Assembly (NCBI GenBank): GCA_013044475.1
Contig: JABEUM010000178.1
Location: forward strand, 1-35,635
From: Acidimicrobiaceae bacterium
GTDB taxonomy: Bacteria; Actinomycetota; Acidimicrobiia; Acidimicrobiales; Acidimicrobiaceae
Direction: 5' to 3'
DNA length: 35,635 nt
The position numbers and the translations under genes are program-made. The notes below the pieces were generated by a model. It saw only the letters and a program-made list of their open reading frames with translations, was not told where the DNA came from and did not search any database. Of this stretch, positions 1-6,925 are shown piece by piece (positions within the stretch are counted from its first letter, which is position 1; each line of letters opens with the position of its first letter).

Positions 1-1476
1 GTCCAACAAGGTATTGAATAGTGTCGTTGTCTTAGAACTTTGAGGATCGGTCTTTGGCCCCACCGTCTCTACTATTAGCTTTCCGTCTGGCGTTATAGAG
101 GGTTGAGATACTCGAGCTACGTTGGCGGTTGAGGTTAGCGAAGAATAGAGATCTCCCTCCAGCTGGTTGGCACTCACCTTAGAGCCAGCTACGTCAATCA
201 CTACTTGGAAGGTGCCGTTGGCTCCTGGCCCAAAGGCGCTCGAGATCAGATCGTAGGCCCTCTTATCGGTGAAGCTCGTAGGGTCAGCACCATCGCCGAT
301 GTGACCGATTTGCATCGAGAATAGAGGAATTGTCAGAAGCGCCATCAATACGACCCCGCCAGCCAGAAAGACCCATGGCCGCCGGCCAACGCTAAGTGCA
401 TAGCGATGCCAACCGTCCTGGCCTTGAGCGCTTGCCTCTGCAACCGGTTTTCTGACCTTGAATTGGTCGATCCTCTTGCCAATCAAACCAAGAGCAGCGG
501 GCACCAAGGTCATCGCTCCGACAGCTGCGGTAACCACGCCAAAGACCGAAGCAAATCCGAGCTGTCCGATAAATCCGATCCCGGACCCATAGAGTCCAAA
601 CAGTGCTACCGATACACTCGTCGCGGCCACTAACACTGCGTGCCCACTCGACTTGACGGTGGAGCCAGCTGCGGAAATGGGATCTGAGCCATCTGTGATC
701 TTTTGACGGAATCGGGTAGTCAAAAAGACTGCGTAATCGATCCCGACCCCTAAGCCAATCATCACTGCGAGAGTTGGGGAAACCGTTCCGAAGGTCACGA
801 CCGCTGCCACCAACCCAAGAAGGCTCAATCCGATTATGACCGACAGAAATGCCGTCATTAGCGGCAGAATTGACCCCATTATGCTGCCAAAACTGATCAG
901 TAGTACTACCAATGCGACGCCAAAACCTATCGCCTCAGAGCCGATGTCTTTTGTGGCTGGGCGGGTCAACTGGTCGAGTCCGCCACCATATTCGACCTCG
1001 AGTCCTGCCTTTTTCATCGGTTGTGTGGCTGCGTAGAGCGAACTTAGATATCCGATACCTAGGGACTTCGGAACTACTGAAAAGTTGACGTTGAAATAGG
1101 CGGTCGTCTGGTTTTTGGACATTGTCGCTGAGTTAGCGGCTAAGGGGTTGGAGACCGCTAATACGTCCGGGAGGTTCACAAGGTTTGAATAGGACTGCAT
1201 TACGGCGGTGCTCTGTTGCGGGATCGTGCCCTTGGAAGCATGGATGACGACAAGGCCACCGTAACCGGAGGCCGCCTTGTCACTCTTGGAGAGGAGTGAC
1301 AATCCTTGGTGGGACTCGGTTCCTTTGAGATTGAAGTTGTCCTGGTAGATCCCGCCGTAGGCCTTCTGTGCTATGACGGCGATGATCGCAACGAGTATCC
1401 AAATCGAAATAACGACCACCGGGCGACGCGCAGAAAAACGGCCCACTCGTTCAAGACGACTCGTGTTTGCTCTCAT
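1..1476 (-). CDS. MmpL/RND-family transporter, N-terminal part (cut by window edge)
   Basis: The reverse strand is open from an ATG at 1476 to the window edge, giving the first 492 residues of a protein that continues outside. Residues about 12-36 form a first membrane helix after a short basic N-terminus, then an extracytoplasmic loop, then a cluster of hydrophobic helices containing GVGIDYAVFL with Asp247-Tyr248. That is the proton-relay signature of the MmpL/MMPL branch of the RND superfamily. A second extracytoplasmic loop starts near the edge. MmpL proteins are inner-membrane proton-driven exporters of lipids, siderophores or drugs; the substrate cannot be told here. The start is supported by GGGGAG about 7 bases upstream. 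The divergent TetR gene and an operator over the -35 box suggest local repression. The C-terminal half is not visible, so completeness is unknown. Confidence 0.9.
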   Translation of the reverse strand, partial: MRANTSRLERVGRFSARRPVVVISIWILVAIIAVIAQKAYGGIYQDNFNLKGTESHQGLSLLSKSDKAASGYGGLVVIHASKGTIPQQSTAVMQSYSNLVNLPDVLAVSNPLAANSATMSKNQTTAYFNVNFSVVPKSLGIGYLSSLYAATQPMKKAGLEVEYGGGLDQLTRPATKDIGSEAIGFGVALVVLLISFGSIMGSILPLMTAFLSVIIGLSLLGLVAAVVTFGTVSPTLAVMIGLGVGIDYAVFLTTRFRQKITDGSDPISAAGSTVKSSGHAVLVAATSVSVALFGLYGSGIGFIGQLGFASVFGVVTAAVGAMTLVPAALGLIGKRIDQFKVRKPVAEASAQGQDGWHRYALSVGRRPWVFLAGGVVLMALLTIPLFSMQIGHIGDGADPTSFTDKRAYDLISSAFGPGANGTFQVVIDVAGSKVSANQLEGDLYSSLTSTANVARVSQPSITPDGKLIVETVGPKTDPQSSKTTTLFNTLLD

Positions 1477-1517
1477 TCAAACTCCCCATATGAAGGATTA
1501 GGCCAAGGGATCTTCAC

Positions 1518-1547
1518 AGTATAACGGAAAAGTGGCAGAACTGCCAA
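1518..1547 (-). promoter_or_regulatory. Promoter of the MmpL gene
   Basis: Reading the reverse strand, TTGGCA (1547-1542) and TATACT (1523-1518) are separated by 18 bases, a near-consensus vegetative promoter pointing at the MmpL start, with a leader of about 35 bases. This is seen in the sequence; the transcription start is inferred. Confidence 0.6.
1533..1546. promoter_or_regulatory. Candidate TetR operator overlapping the -35 box
   Basis: TGGCAG-AA-CTGCCA is a perfect 6+6 inverted repeat with a two-base centre, lying between the divergent MmpL and TetR genes and covering the -35 element of the MmpL promoter. TetR-family dimers commonly bind such sites, so binding here would block RNA polymerase. 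It may also control the regulator's own promoter. Confidence 0.55.
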
Positions 1548-1585
1548 AAGGAATTGGATTTATTTGTCCCACTGTAGCATTATGA

Positions 1586-2221
1586 ATGATGAGGCAAAAA
1601 GTTGATACGGACAGGCGCGAACTGAAGAAAGCCGATACTCGGCGTGCTCTGATGGAAGCGGCTAGTGAACTCTTCCGAAGCCACGGATATCAAAATACGA
1701 CCGTAGGGCAGATTGTTGATCTCGCAGAAGTCTCGGAGCGGACTTTTTTCCGCTACTTCGAATCCAAGGAAGACTTGCTACTTCCTGAGTTGGTCGACTT
1801 TTTAGACCGGATAGCTGTGCAGTTTGAGTCGAGTCCACCTGGCCAAAAGCCATTACAGGCTCTGATGGAATCGGTTAGAGTTGTGATACTTGAGCAGAGG
1901 GCTAACGGGCAATCTCTTCTTCTTCAGGTGCCAGCACTAAGTGAAGCTGTTCCGGCGACGCGGGTTACCAAGATCTTTCTAAATTGGGAGGCGGGGATCA
2001 TATCCCTGATGAAGACGAAGGTCAGGACGATCAGCCCCGGACTTGTAGATCCGGACGTTGTAGCGGTGGTTGTGGCTAGGTGTGGCATAGCTGCCATGAG
2101 AACGACCTTTGAGGCTGCTAGGAGCTTTGCACGTGAAGGAAGGCTCACCCAGAACGGCGTAGTGGGCGTACTTGAGAGGTCCTTCGAGCTAGTTTCGGCC
2201 GGCTGCGTGGTTGAAAGTTGA
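1586..2221 (+). CDS. TetR-family transcriptional regulator
   Basis: This 211-residue protein has the standard TetR layout. An N-terminal DNA-binding domain spans about residues 15-65, with ALMEAASELFRSHGYQNTTV followed by the helix-turn-helix and the family-typical SERTFFRYFESKEDLL. The helical ligand-binding domain that follows resembles the MftR-type C-terminal domain (VARCGIAAMRTTFEAAR near the end). It is divergent from the MmpL transporter gene, a common arrangement in which the regulator represses the pump and itself until a ligand binds. The start is ambiguous between two consecutive ATG codons at 1586 and 1589. No good Shine-Dalgarno precedes them, and a TAGCAT hexamer about 6 bases upstream would fit a leaderless message. 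Confidence 0.9.
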   Translation: MMRQKVDTDRRELKKADTRRALMEAASELFRSHGYQNTTVGQIVDLAEVSERTFFRYFESKEDLLLPELVDFLDRIAVQFESSPPGQKPLQALMESVRVVILEQRANGQSLLLQVPALSEAVPATRVTKIFLNWEAGIISLMKTKVRTISPGLVDPDVVAVVVARCGIAAMRTTFEAARSFAREGRLTQNGVVGVLERSFELVSAGCVVES

Positions 2222-2497
2222 CAAAAAGGGGGGGGCAGCCGTTCGATGGGATTTGGCTGCCGACTCCTCGTTGGCTGTCGCTGTTGAGACTTGTACTCTT
2301 TTTCGTATATCGCGAGTGGCGGATGGCCCGTGATTTCGGGACGAGTACCAAAGATCCTCAGGGTAATTTGGCCCCAGCCTTTAGTGGAATATCAATTTCA
2401 AGCGTTATTTCTACTGTTTGCTTATTTAAAACCCGCCGATTCCGATAGTTAATTTGTTCCATTGAGATTCAATGTCCGAAGGACGGGACATCCTCCC

Positions 2498-2512
2498 AGC
2501 CTAGGGCTGGTC
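2498..2512 (+). repeat. Perfect 6-bp hairpin in the leader of the GGDEF-EAL gene
   Basis: CCAGCC-TAG-GGCTGG forms a tight stem of six GC-rich pairs. A run of six T begins about ten bases downstream. The distance is longer than in a normal intrinsic terminator, so it could be a weak terminator or part of a larger leader fold. Confidence 0.35.
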
Positions 2513-2702
2513 TTATCGGAGTTTTTTAAATAAGAGACTTAAGTCATCGGTTTTTGAGGTTTTTGGTTAGGTAGCTAGGCGTGGATAGTAGCTAACTTGT
2601 CTACTGTCCCCGCATGGTTAACCCGATGGACACGCCGCCTGCACTTATTACGCCACGGTGCGGCGCACTATGGCAGTCGATATGGGGATAGGAAATCCCT
2701 AT

Positions 2703-2709
2703 GGAAGGA
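2703..2709 (+). promoter_or_regulatory. Ribosome binding site that decides the GGDEF-EAL start
   Basis: GGAAGGA stands 7 bases before the ATG at 2717. The open frame extends upstream to a TTG at 2597, but the extra 40 residues are Arg/Trp-rich and unlike a GGDEF sensor N-terminus, so the ATG is preferred. Confidence 0.6.
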
Positions 2710-2716
2710 TCAGGCT

Positions 2717-4507
2717 ATGACGACGAGGGCGTCCAAGGAGGGGCTTTCTAGATTTGTCGCGTGGCACCCGAGGCTCCTTGCGAGTAGACGCTTCTGGGTA
2801 ATTCAGTCCTCAATTGCCTTAATTTTTGTCGCACACCAAGTGATCGAGTCGAATTTTCAGTCTGGACTCTCCTCTGCGATATTCCTATTATTGCTGCTCA
2901 GCGCGTATCTCGTCCCGATAACTATTGCCGCTTACAGCTTTGGCCTGAGTGGTTCGATGGCTACTGCGGCCTGGGTAACCCTTTTGGTGGTCGTCGACCA
3001 GATACTCGACCACTCACCAAACTCCCTTTTGACCTGGGCCCATATCATCCAGATGGTGTCGATCGACGTGGTTGCCTTGATAGTGGGCCACAGCTTCGAT
3101 ATCGTCCATGCCGAGGCGCAGAGTCGACTCTTTGAGGCATTTCATGACTCCCTTACTGGACTTGGCAACCGGGCTCTATTTTCTCAGGTCGTCAAGGACT
3201 CTCTAGATGGCCGGAGTGAAGTTTCATCGGGCGATAGGAGGATAGCTGCGGCACTGTTGCTATTGGACCTTGAGGACTTCAAGCTCATCAATGACACTTT
3301 TGGTCACCAAGTGGGAGACGAGGTACTTCGCCAGGTCGCTAGCCGGGTTCAAACGGCAGCTTCCCAGGCGGAGAGTTGCTTTCGATTCGGCGGAGACGAA
3401 TTTGCGGTGTTTCTTCTAGATCTAAAGGACAAAGAGGCTGCGCTGGAGGTTGCTCGACGCATGCAACACTTCATGGGAGGACCATTTGTCGTAAACATAG
3501 TGGGCTCAGGTGGCGAGGAGCGACACGAGAGTGTCCATATCAAGGCGAGTATCGGGATAGCCTTCGCAACCCAAGGACCAGAGATCTCCGAGACACTAGT
3601 CAATGACGCGGATATGGCGATGCACGCTGCTAAATCCGAGGGCGTCGACGTTCTCGAATGGAGCTCCTCCCTTCGTAGTGACTTCGAGGCGAGGGCGATT
3701 CTTCGTGAAGACCTCGCTCGGGCGGTAGAGAACGATGAGTTCATCCTTTTCTATCAGCCGGTCGTGGGGTTGCAAACGGGCAGGGTAGTCGGGCTCGAAG
3801 CGCTGATCCGGTGGGATCATCCCACAAGGGGCCTAGTAGGTCCGGTAGAATTTATCGATGCGCTGGAAGAGACCGGCCTGATCGTTCCAGTAGGGAGATG
3901 GGTGCTTCACGAGGCTTGCAACCAGCTCGGGAAGTGGCTAGATATGGACCCAGATGGGCCGTCACTTACCATGGGCGTAAACGTTTCGGCCATTCAGCTA
4001 CGAGATCCGGATTTCGTTAGGGACCTTGAAGAGTTGATAATGAAAAGCGAACTTTGTGCGACGAACTTAATACTTGAAATTACCGAAAGTGTTGCTATGT
4101 CTCAGGAGTCTTCTGTCCTGCTGTCGCTCCTTGACAAGGGACTTCATGTGGCAATTGACGATTTCGGGACCGGATATTCGTCGATGAGTTCGCTACGGAA
4201 GATTCCGGCAGATATCCTCAAGATCGATAAAGCCTTTGTGGATGATGTTTCGTCCGACCCCGTCGCACTCGCGATAGTTAAGGCAATAAGCGATCTGGCG
4301 CGGACCGTGGGAATGGAGACCGTGGCGGAGGGAGTAGAGGACGCTGAACAGCTAAGGACCTTGTTTGAGCTCGGCTGCGATAACGTACAGGGTTATTTGA
4401 TGGCTAAACCGGAGAGGCCGGAAAGTATCTCCCGCTTTTTCGGAGCGCAGTTTCCCTCGTGGGAGACTTGGATGGAGGCCGACTTGCCTCTTAGGCGGCT
4501 CGTCTGA
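2717..4507 (+). CDS. Membrane-bound GGDEF-EAL c-di-GMP cyclase/phosphodiesterase
   Basis: This 596-residue protein carries about five hydrophobic helices (residues about 26-145), a GGDEF domain and an EAL domain. GGDEF is intact at 225-229 (FRFGGDEFAVF), so diguanylate cyclase activity is possible. No RxxD inhibitory site precedes it. The EAL domain is also intact: EAL at 361-363 (GLEALIRWDHP), ILEITES, DDFGTGYSS at 481-489, KIDKAFV, VAEGVE and QGYLMAKP, which are the metal and substrate residues of c-di-GMP phosphodiesterases. Proteins with both motifs intact may synthesise or hydrolyse c-di-GMP depending on signal; the direction cannot be read from sequence. The membrane region is a likely sensor, but I could not assign it to a named MASE type. 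It stands alone, convergent with the glycosyltransferase gene. Confidence 0.93.
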   Translation: MTTRASKEGLSRFVAWHPRLLASRRFWVIQSSIALIFVAHQVIESNFQSGLSSAIFLLLLLSAYLVPITIAAYSFGLSGSMATAAWVTLLVVVDQILDHSPNSLLTWAHIIQMVSIDVVALIVGHSFDIVHAEAQSRLFEAFHDSLTGLGNRALFSQVVKDSLDGRSEVSSGDRRIAAALLLLDLEDFKLINDTFGHQVGDEVLRQVASRVQTAASQAESCFRFGGDEFAVFLLDLKDKEAALEVARRMQHFMGGPFVVNIVGSGGEERHESVHIKASIGIAFATQGPEISETLVNDADMAMHAAKSEGVDVLEWSSSLRSDFEARAILREDLARAVENDEFILFYQPVVGLQTGRVVGLEALIRWDHPTRGLVGPVEFIDALEETGLIVPVGRWVLHEACNQLGKWLDMDPDGPSLTMGVNVSAIQLRDPDFVRDLEELIMKSELCATNLILEITESVAMSQESSVLLSLLDKGLHVAIDDFGTGYSSMSSLRKIPADILKIDKAFVDDVSSDPVALAIVKAISDLARTVGMETVAEGVEDAEQLRTLFELGCDNVQGYLMAKPERPESISRFFGAQFPSWETWMEADLPLRRLV

Positions 4508-4520
4508 CGGTCTGAAAATT

Positions 4521-4572
4521 GAGCTGTGACACTATGGTAGCTAGCCATCAGCTCCGAGTATCTGTGATACTC
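4521..4572. terminator. Hairpin pair between convergent genes
   Basis: Two inverted repeats fill the 93-base gap between the convergent GGDEF-EAL and glycosyltransferase genes: GAGCTG...CAGCTC (4521-4526 with 4549-4554) enclosing ATGG...CCAT, and GAGTATC-TGT-GATACTC (4556-4562 with 4566-4572). Neither has a clear T-run, so termination in either direction is an inference from position. Confidence 0.35.
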
Positions 4573-4600
4573 CTTGGGTAATCTTAAACTCCAATGACGA

Positions 4601-5773
4601 TTAATTCAGCTCTTGAAACTCCACGGGAAACTTAGATTTGATCAGCTCTGTAAGAGCTAATAGCTCCTTTGGGCGCGATTGGCTGACGAGTCCAAGCAAG
4701 ATTCCGAGATTTCCGCTTGCGAGTCCATGGTCAAATACCGCAATGCTGAGATGTTCGATCGCTTCATCTTCCCTGTTGCAGATCCCAGAGATCAACCCCT
4801 TCATCTCTTCGAGCTTGCCGATTCCGTAGTTGTGCATCTGTGAGTCGATGACAAAGCTAAGCGGTCTGATTAGCTGATACGCCTTTTCATACCGACCGAG
4901 CTTTACCAATGCCTGTGCAGCTAGCCAATCTGCATACTGGGTGTAGGAGCTGACTGCCTTGAGTTCTTCGGCGAGGGAGAGTACGGTCTCGGGCGAACCT
5001 CGATCGAGATGAATTCGAGCGAGAAATTCTATGGCGATCTGCCTAATTATGCCTTTTGACGCCTTTTGTTCAATCTCGGAAAGGGTTTCTATCGCCTCAT
5101 CGCCCCTATGAGCCCCCACGAGAGAGCGCGCCAACTGGAGCTTCAGCCGGTAATAGTCGGCGTCACTATAGCGAGAGCGATCAAAGTTGGCTAGCTCCTT
5201 TTTGCAGATCGCAATGTTTCTTTCGGCTTTGGCAGCGGTTGCTTTCGGATCTTGATAACTCAGATCCAAAATGTGGGCGGTCTCAAAGCCAACGCTTCTA
5301 AGAGGAAGCGAGCTTGCTTCGTGTTCCACGAGTTCTTCGTGGATCGAACCTCTCCAGAGGCTCGATCCTCGCTTAAAGATTCGGATAGCTGGAGAGTCAA
5401 AATCGCCCCTGAGTTCGTCTGTGCACCTGTAGCGGGCCGTTAGCGAAAGTAGGTTTTCGTTCCCGAGTGAACTTATTAGCGACCTAAGTCCGGGCGGATC
5501 ACCGATCAGCAGCTCGTCTGCATCGATACTTAATACCCAATCACCCTTGATATGTTCGAGGGCCCTGTTGCGAGCGGATGCGAAATCATCGTTCCACCAT
5601 CCCGAAACAACTATTGCGCCAAGATCCTTGGCCACCTCGATAGTTGAATCACTGGATCCGGTATCGTAGACAACTATCTCATCGACGAACGGCTCGATAG
5701 ATGCAAGGGAGGTTGGTAGGAAAACCTCTTCATTTTTGACGATTAGACAGGCGGAGAGCGATTTATGAATCAC
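4601..5773 (-). CDS. Glycosyltransferase family 2 with TPR-like C-terminal region
   Basis: This 390-residue protein starts with a GT-A fold of family 2: LSACLIVKNEE at about 6-16, YDTGSSDST at 36-43, and the metal-binding DAD at 84-86 within SIDADELLIGDP. These are the nucleotide-sugar and metal sites. From about residue 190 the protein is made of amphipathic helix pairs (for example YRLKLQLARSLVGAHRGDEA) that look like tetratricopeptide repeats. The GT2-TPR combination occurs in bacterial protein or peptide glycosyltransferases and in cell-surface glycan enzymes. The acceptor here is unknown. No membrane helix is seen, so it is probably cytoplasmic. The start is a GTG without a good Shine-Dalgarno. 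It lies downstream of the molybdoenzyme operon on the same strand after a 267-base gap, so it is probably a separate unit. Confidence 0.88.
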   Translation of the reverse strand: MIHKSLSACLIVKNEEVFLPTSLASIEPFVDEIVVYDTGSSDSTIEVAKDLGAIVVSGWWNDDFASARNRALEHIKGDWVLSIDADELLIGDPPGLRSLISSLGNENLLSLTARYRCTDELRGDFDSPAIRIFKRGSSLWRGSIHEELVEHEASSLPLRSVGFETAHILDLSYQDPKATAAKAERNIAICKKELANFDRSRYSDADYYRLKLQLARSLVGAHRGDEAIETLSEIEQKASKGIIRQIAIEFLARIHLDRGSPETVLSLAEELKAVSSYTQYADWLAAQALVKLGRYEKAYQLIRPLSFVIDSQMHNYGIGKLEEMKGLISGICNREDEAIEHLSIAVFDHGLASGNLGILLGLVSQSRPKELLALTELIKSKFPVEFQELN

Positions 5774-5946
5774 TACTCAATGATAATGCAGGCTCGCTAC
5801 CCAGATATCGCTGGGTCTTGGGTGCCTCAGATCTTCTTGATCGGAATCCGCCGCATCCGTGACGCCTACCTGGAGGTGCAACGTGGTTTTTGGAGTGCGG
5901 TTGGTTCACCCTATTCATCGCTAAATGGGCCTCGCCGCCTTCGTGG

Positions 5947-5967
5947 TTTTGCAAGCGACTTTTGCAA
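5947..5967 (-). repeat. Short direct repeat TTGCAAAA upstream of the glycosyltransferase
   Basis: TTTTGCAA occurs at 5947-5954 and 5960-5967, spaced 13 bases, in the 267-base gap between the TorD-like gene and the glycosyltransferase gene. A 6-bp hairpin ACCCAG/CTGGGT (5799-5804 with 5811-5816) lies closer to the glycosyltransferase start. Either could be regulatory; nothing else is recognised in the gap. Confidence 0.25.
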
Positions 5968-6040
5968 ATGTACAAGCTTTCACGACGGTAGGCATTTGAA
6001 TTTGCCCTGGATCCTCTAAGCTCGGCTAGCTCTGGGAGTG

Positions 6041-6925
6041 TTAGTAAGGGGCGAGCGTCGCCAACACTCGTTTGTGGGTGATTATCGCCCTCTTGCTCCA
6101 GGACTGCAACACTTCGAACTCGGATGATCTGGACAGGTAGAGGTCCCCCTGCTCGGCGACGAATTGACCGATAGCGGCGAGTAGCTCCCGTCCTCCCTGC
6201 TGGAAAAGACCCTCCAAGACGAAGCGTTTCCGGCCGATTCTCGTCGCTAACCCGAGCGACTTTGCAATGCTGACCAGGTCGGATGGTGCAACTATTACGC
6301 CAGATAGCAGCGGGGATGTTATCCAGTCAATGAACTCGACCGAGTTAGCGAACGATTCGATCTGACTTTGGTCAAGGTCTTCATCGATGGGCTGTTTCGG
6401 CGTGGGAACTTCCGATGATTCGAGGATCGAAGCGATTAAGTCCAAGGTAAGTGCGATCCAAACCGAGGCGTCGGCTCCCGCTATCTGCTCCGCCCTCTGA
6501 AGGTAAGGGACGAGCCATGGCGCTATGTGTTGTCGCAATAGGGTTAACTTCGCAATTTCGATCGCCCTCGACCTGGCTGTTTCGCCGTCGACGACCTCGG
6601 CCTCCTTCTTTATAATCTGCCCCAACAGGTATAACAGGGACGACAAGTAGTCGGGGTTTGGGGGTACTTTTACTGAAATAGCCCTATAGAAACCGGCAAT
6701 CTCGGCTTGAGATTCTCCGCCAATATTGCCATCGAGGGATAGATATATCGAGGCAAACGGGGGTAGCTCGCTGACCAAGAGGGCATTTATAGCTTCGCAC
6801 CCTGAACGGTCTATCCCAAGTGCGTCGAGCAGTGCTGCAGACGGGACCACTCCTTCGGAGATCTCCGCCAATGCAATCGCGACCTCGGCTTGGGCGAGGA
6901 GGGTCGTTGTCATATACCTCGTCAT
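6041..6925 (-). CDS. TorD/DmsD-family molybdoenzyme maturation chaperone
   Basis: With the ATG at 6925 this is a 294-residue, mostly helical protein. Two segments match the TorD/DmsD/NarJ family pattern: PDYLSSLLYLL at about 91-101, and LLRQHIAPWLVPYL at 129-142, resembling the His-x3-Pro-Trp signature. Such chaperones bind the apo form of a DMSO-reductase-family catalytic subunit and help insert the molybdenum cofactor. The ATG overlaps the stop of the catalytic subunit gene (ATGA), which suggests translational coupling. The frame is open further upstream (ATG at 6991, GTG at 7051), so longer forms are possible. At 294 residues it is longer than many TorD proteins, and residues beyond about 180 are not recognised. 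It is oddly paired with a catalytic subunit that has no Tat signal. Confidence 0.75.
   Translation of the reverse strand: MTRYMTTTLLAQAEVAIALAEISEGVVPSAALLDALGIDRSGCEAINALLVSELPPFASIYLSLDGNIGGESQAEIAGFYRAISVKVPPNPDYLSSLLYLLGQIIKKEAEVVDGETARSRAIEIAKLTLLRQHIAPWLVPYLQRAEQIAGADASVWIALTLDLIASILESSEVPTPKQPIDEDLDQSQIESFANSVEFIDWITSPLLSGVIVAPSDLVSIAKSLGLATRIGRKRFVLEGLFQQGGRELLAAIGQFVAEQGDLYLSRSSEFEVLQSWSKRAIITHKRVLATLAPY

Larger units (their letters stand above)
2222..2716. other. Gene-free region and long leader upstream of the GGDEF-EAL gene
   Basis: No convincing gene lies here. A hairpin GGCAGCC/GGCTGCC (2234-2240 with 2255-2261) directly follows the TetR stop and may end that transcript, though it has no T-run. 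A possible forward promoter is TTGAGA (2284-2289), 16 bases, then TATATC (2306-2311). An AT-rich stretch around 2385-2450 is followed by two compact hairpins, GTCC-GAA-GGAC and CCAGCC-TAG-GGCTGG, between about 2474 and 2512, then a T-run at 2522-2527. If transcription begins upstream of the hairpins, the leader would exceed 200 nucleotides. The sequence does not match a c-di-GMP riboswitch that I can recognise. Confidence 0.4.

Noticed and set aside
2218-2448. 76-residue forward gene after the TetR regulator
   Set aside because: Starts inside the TetR stop region, covers a hairpin and a promoter-like site, and resembles no family.
2455-2720. c-di-GMP (GEMM-type) riboswitch in the leader of the GGDEF-EAL gene
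   Set aside because: A GGTTAACCCGATGG stretch is reminiscent, but the conserved first half and the tetraloop-receptor arrangement are absent.
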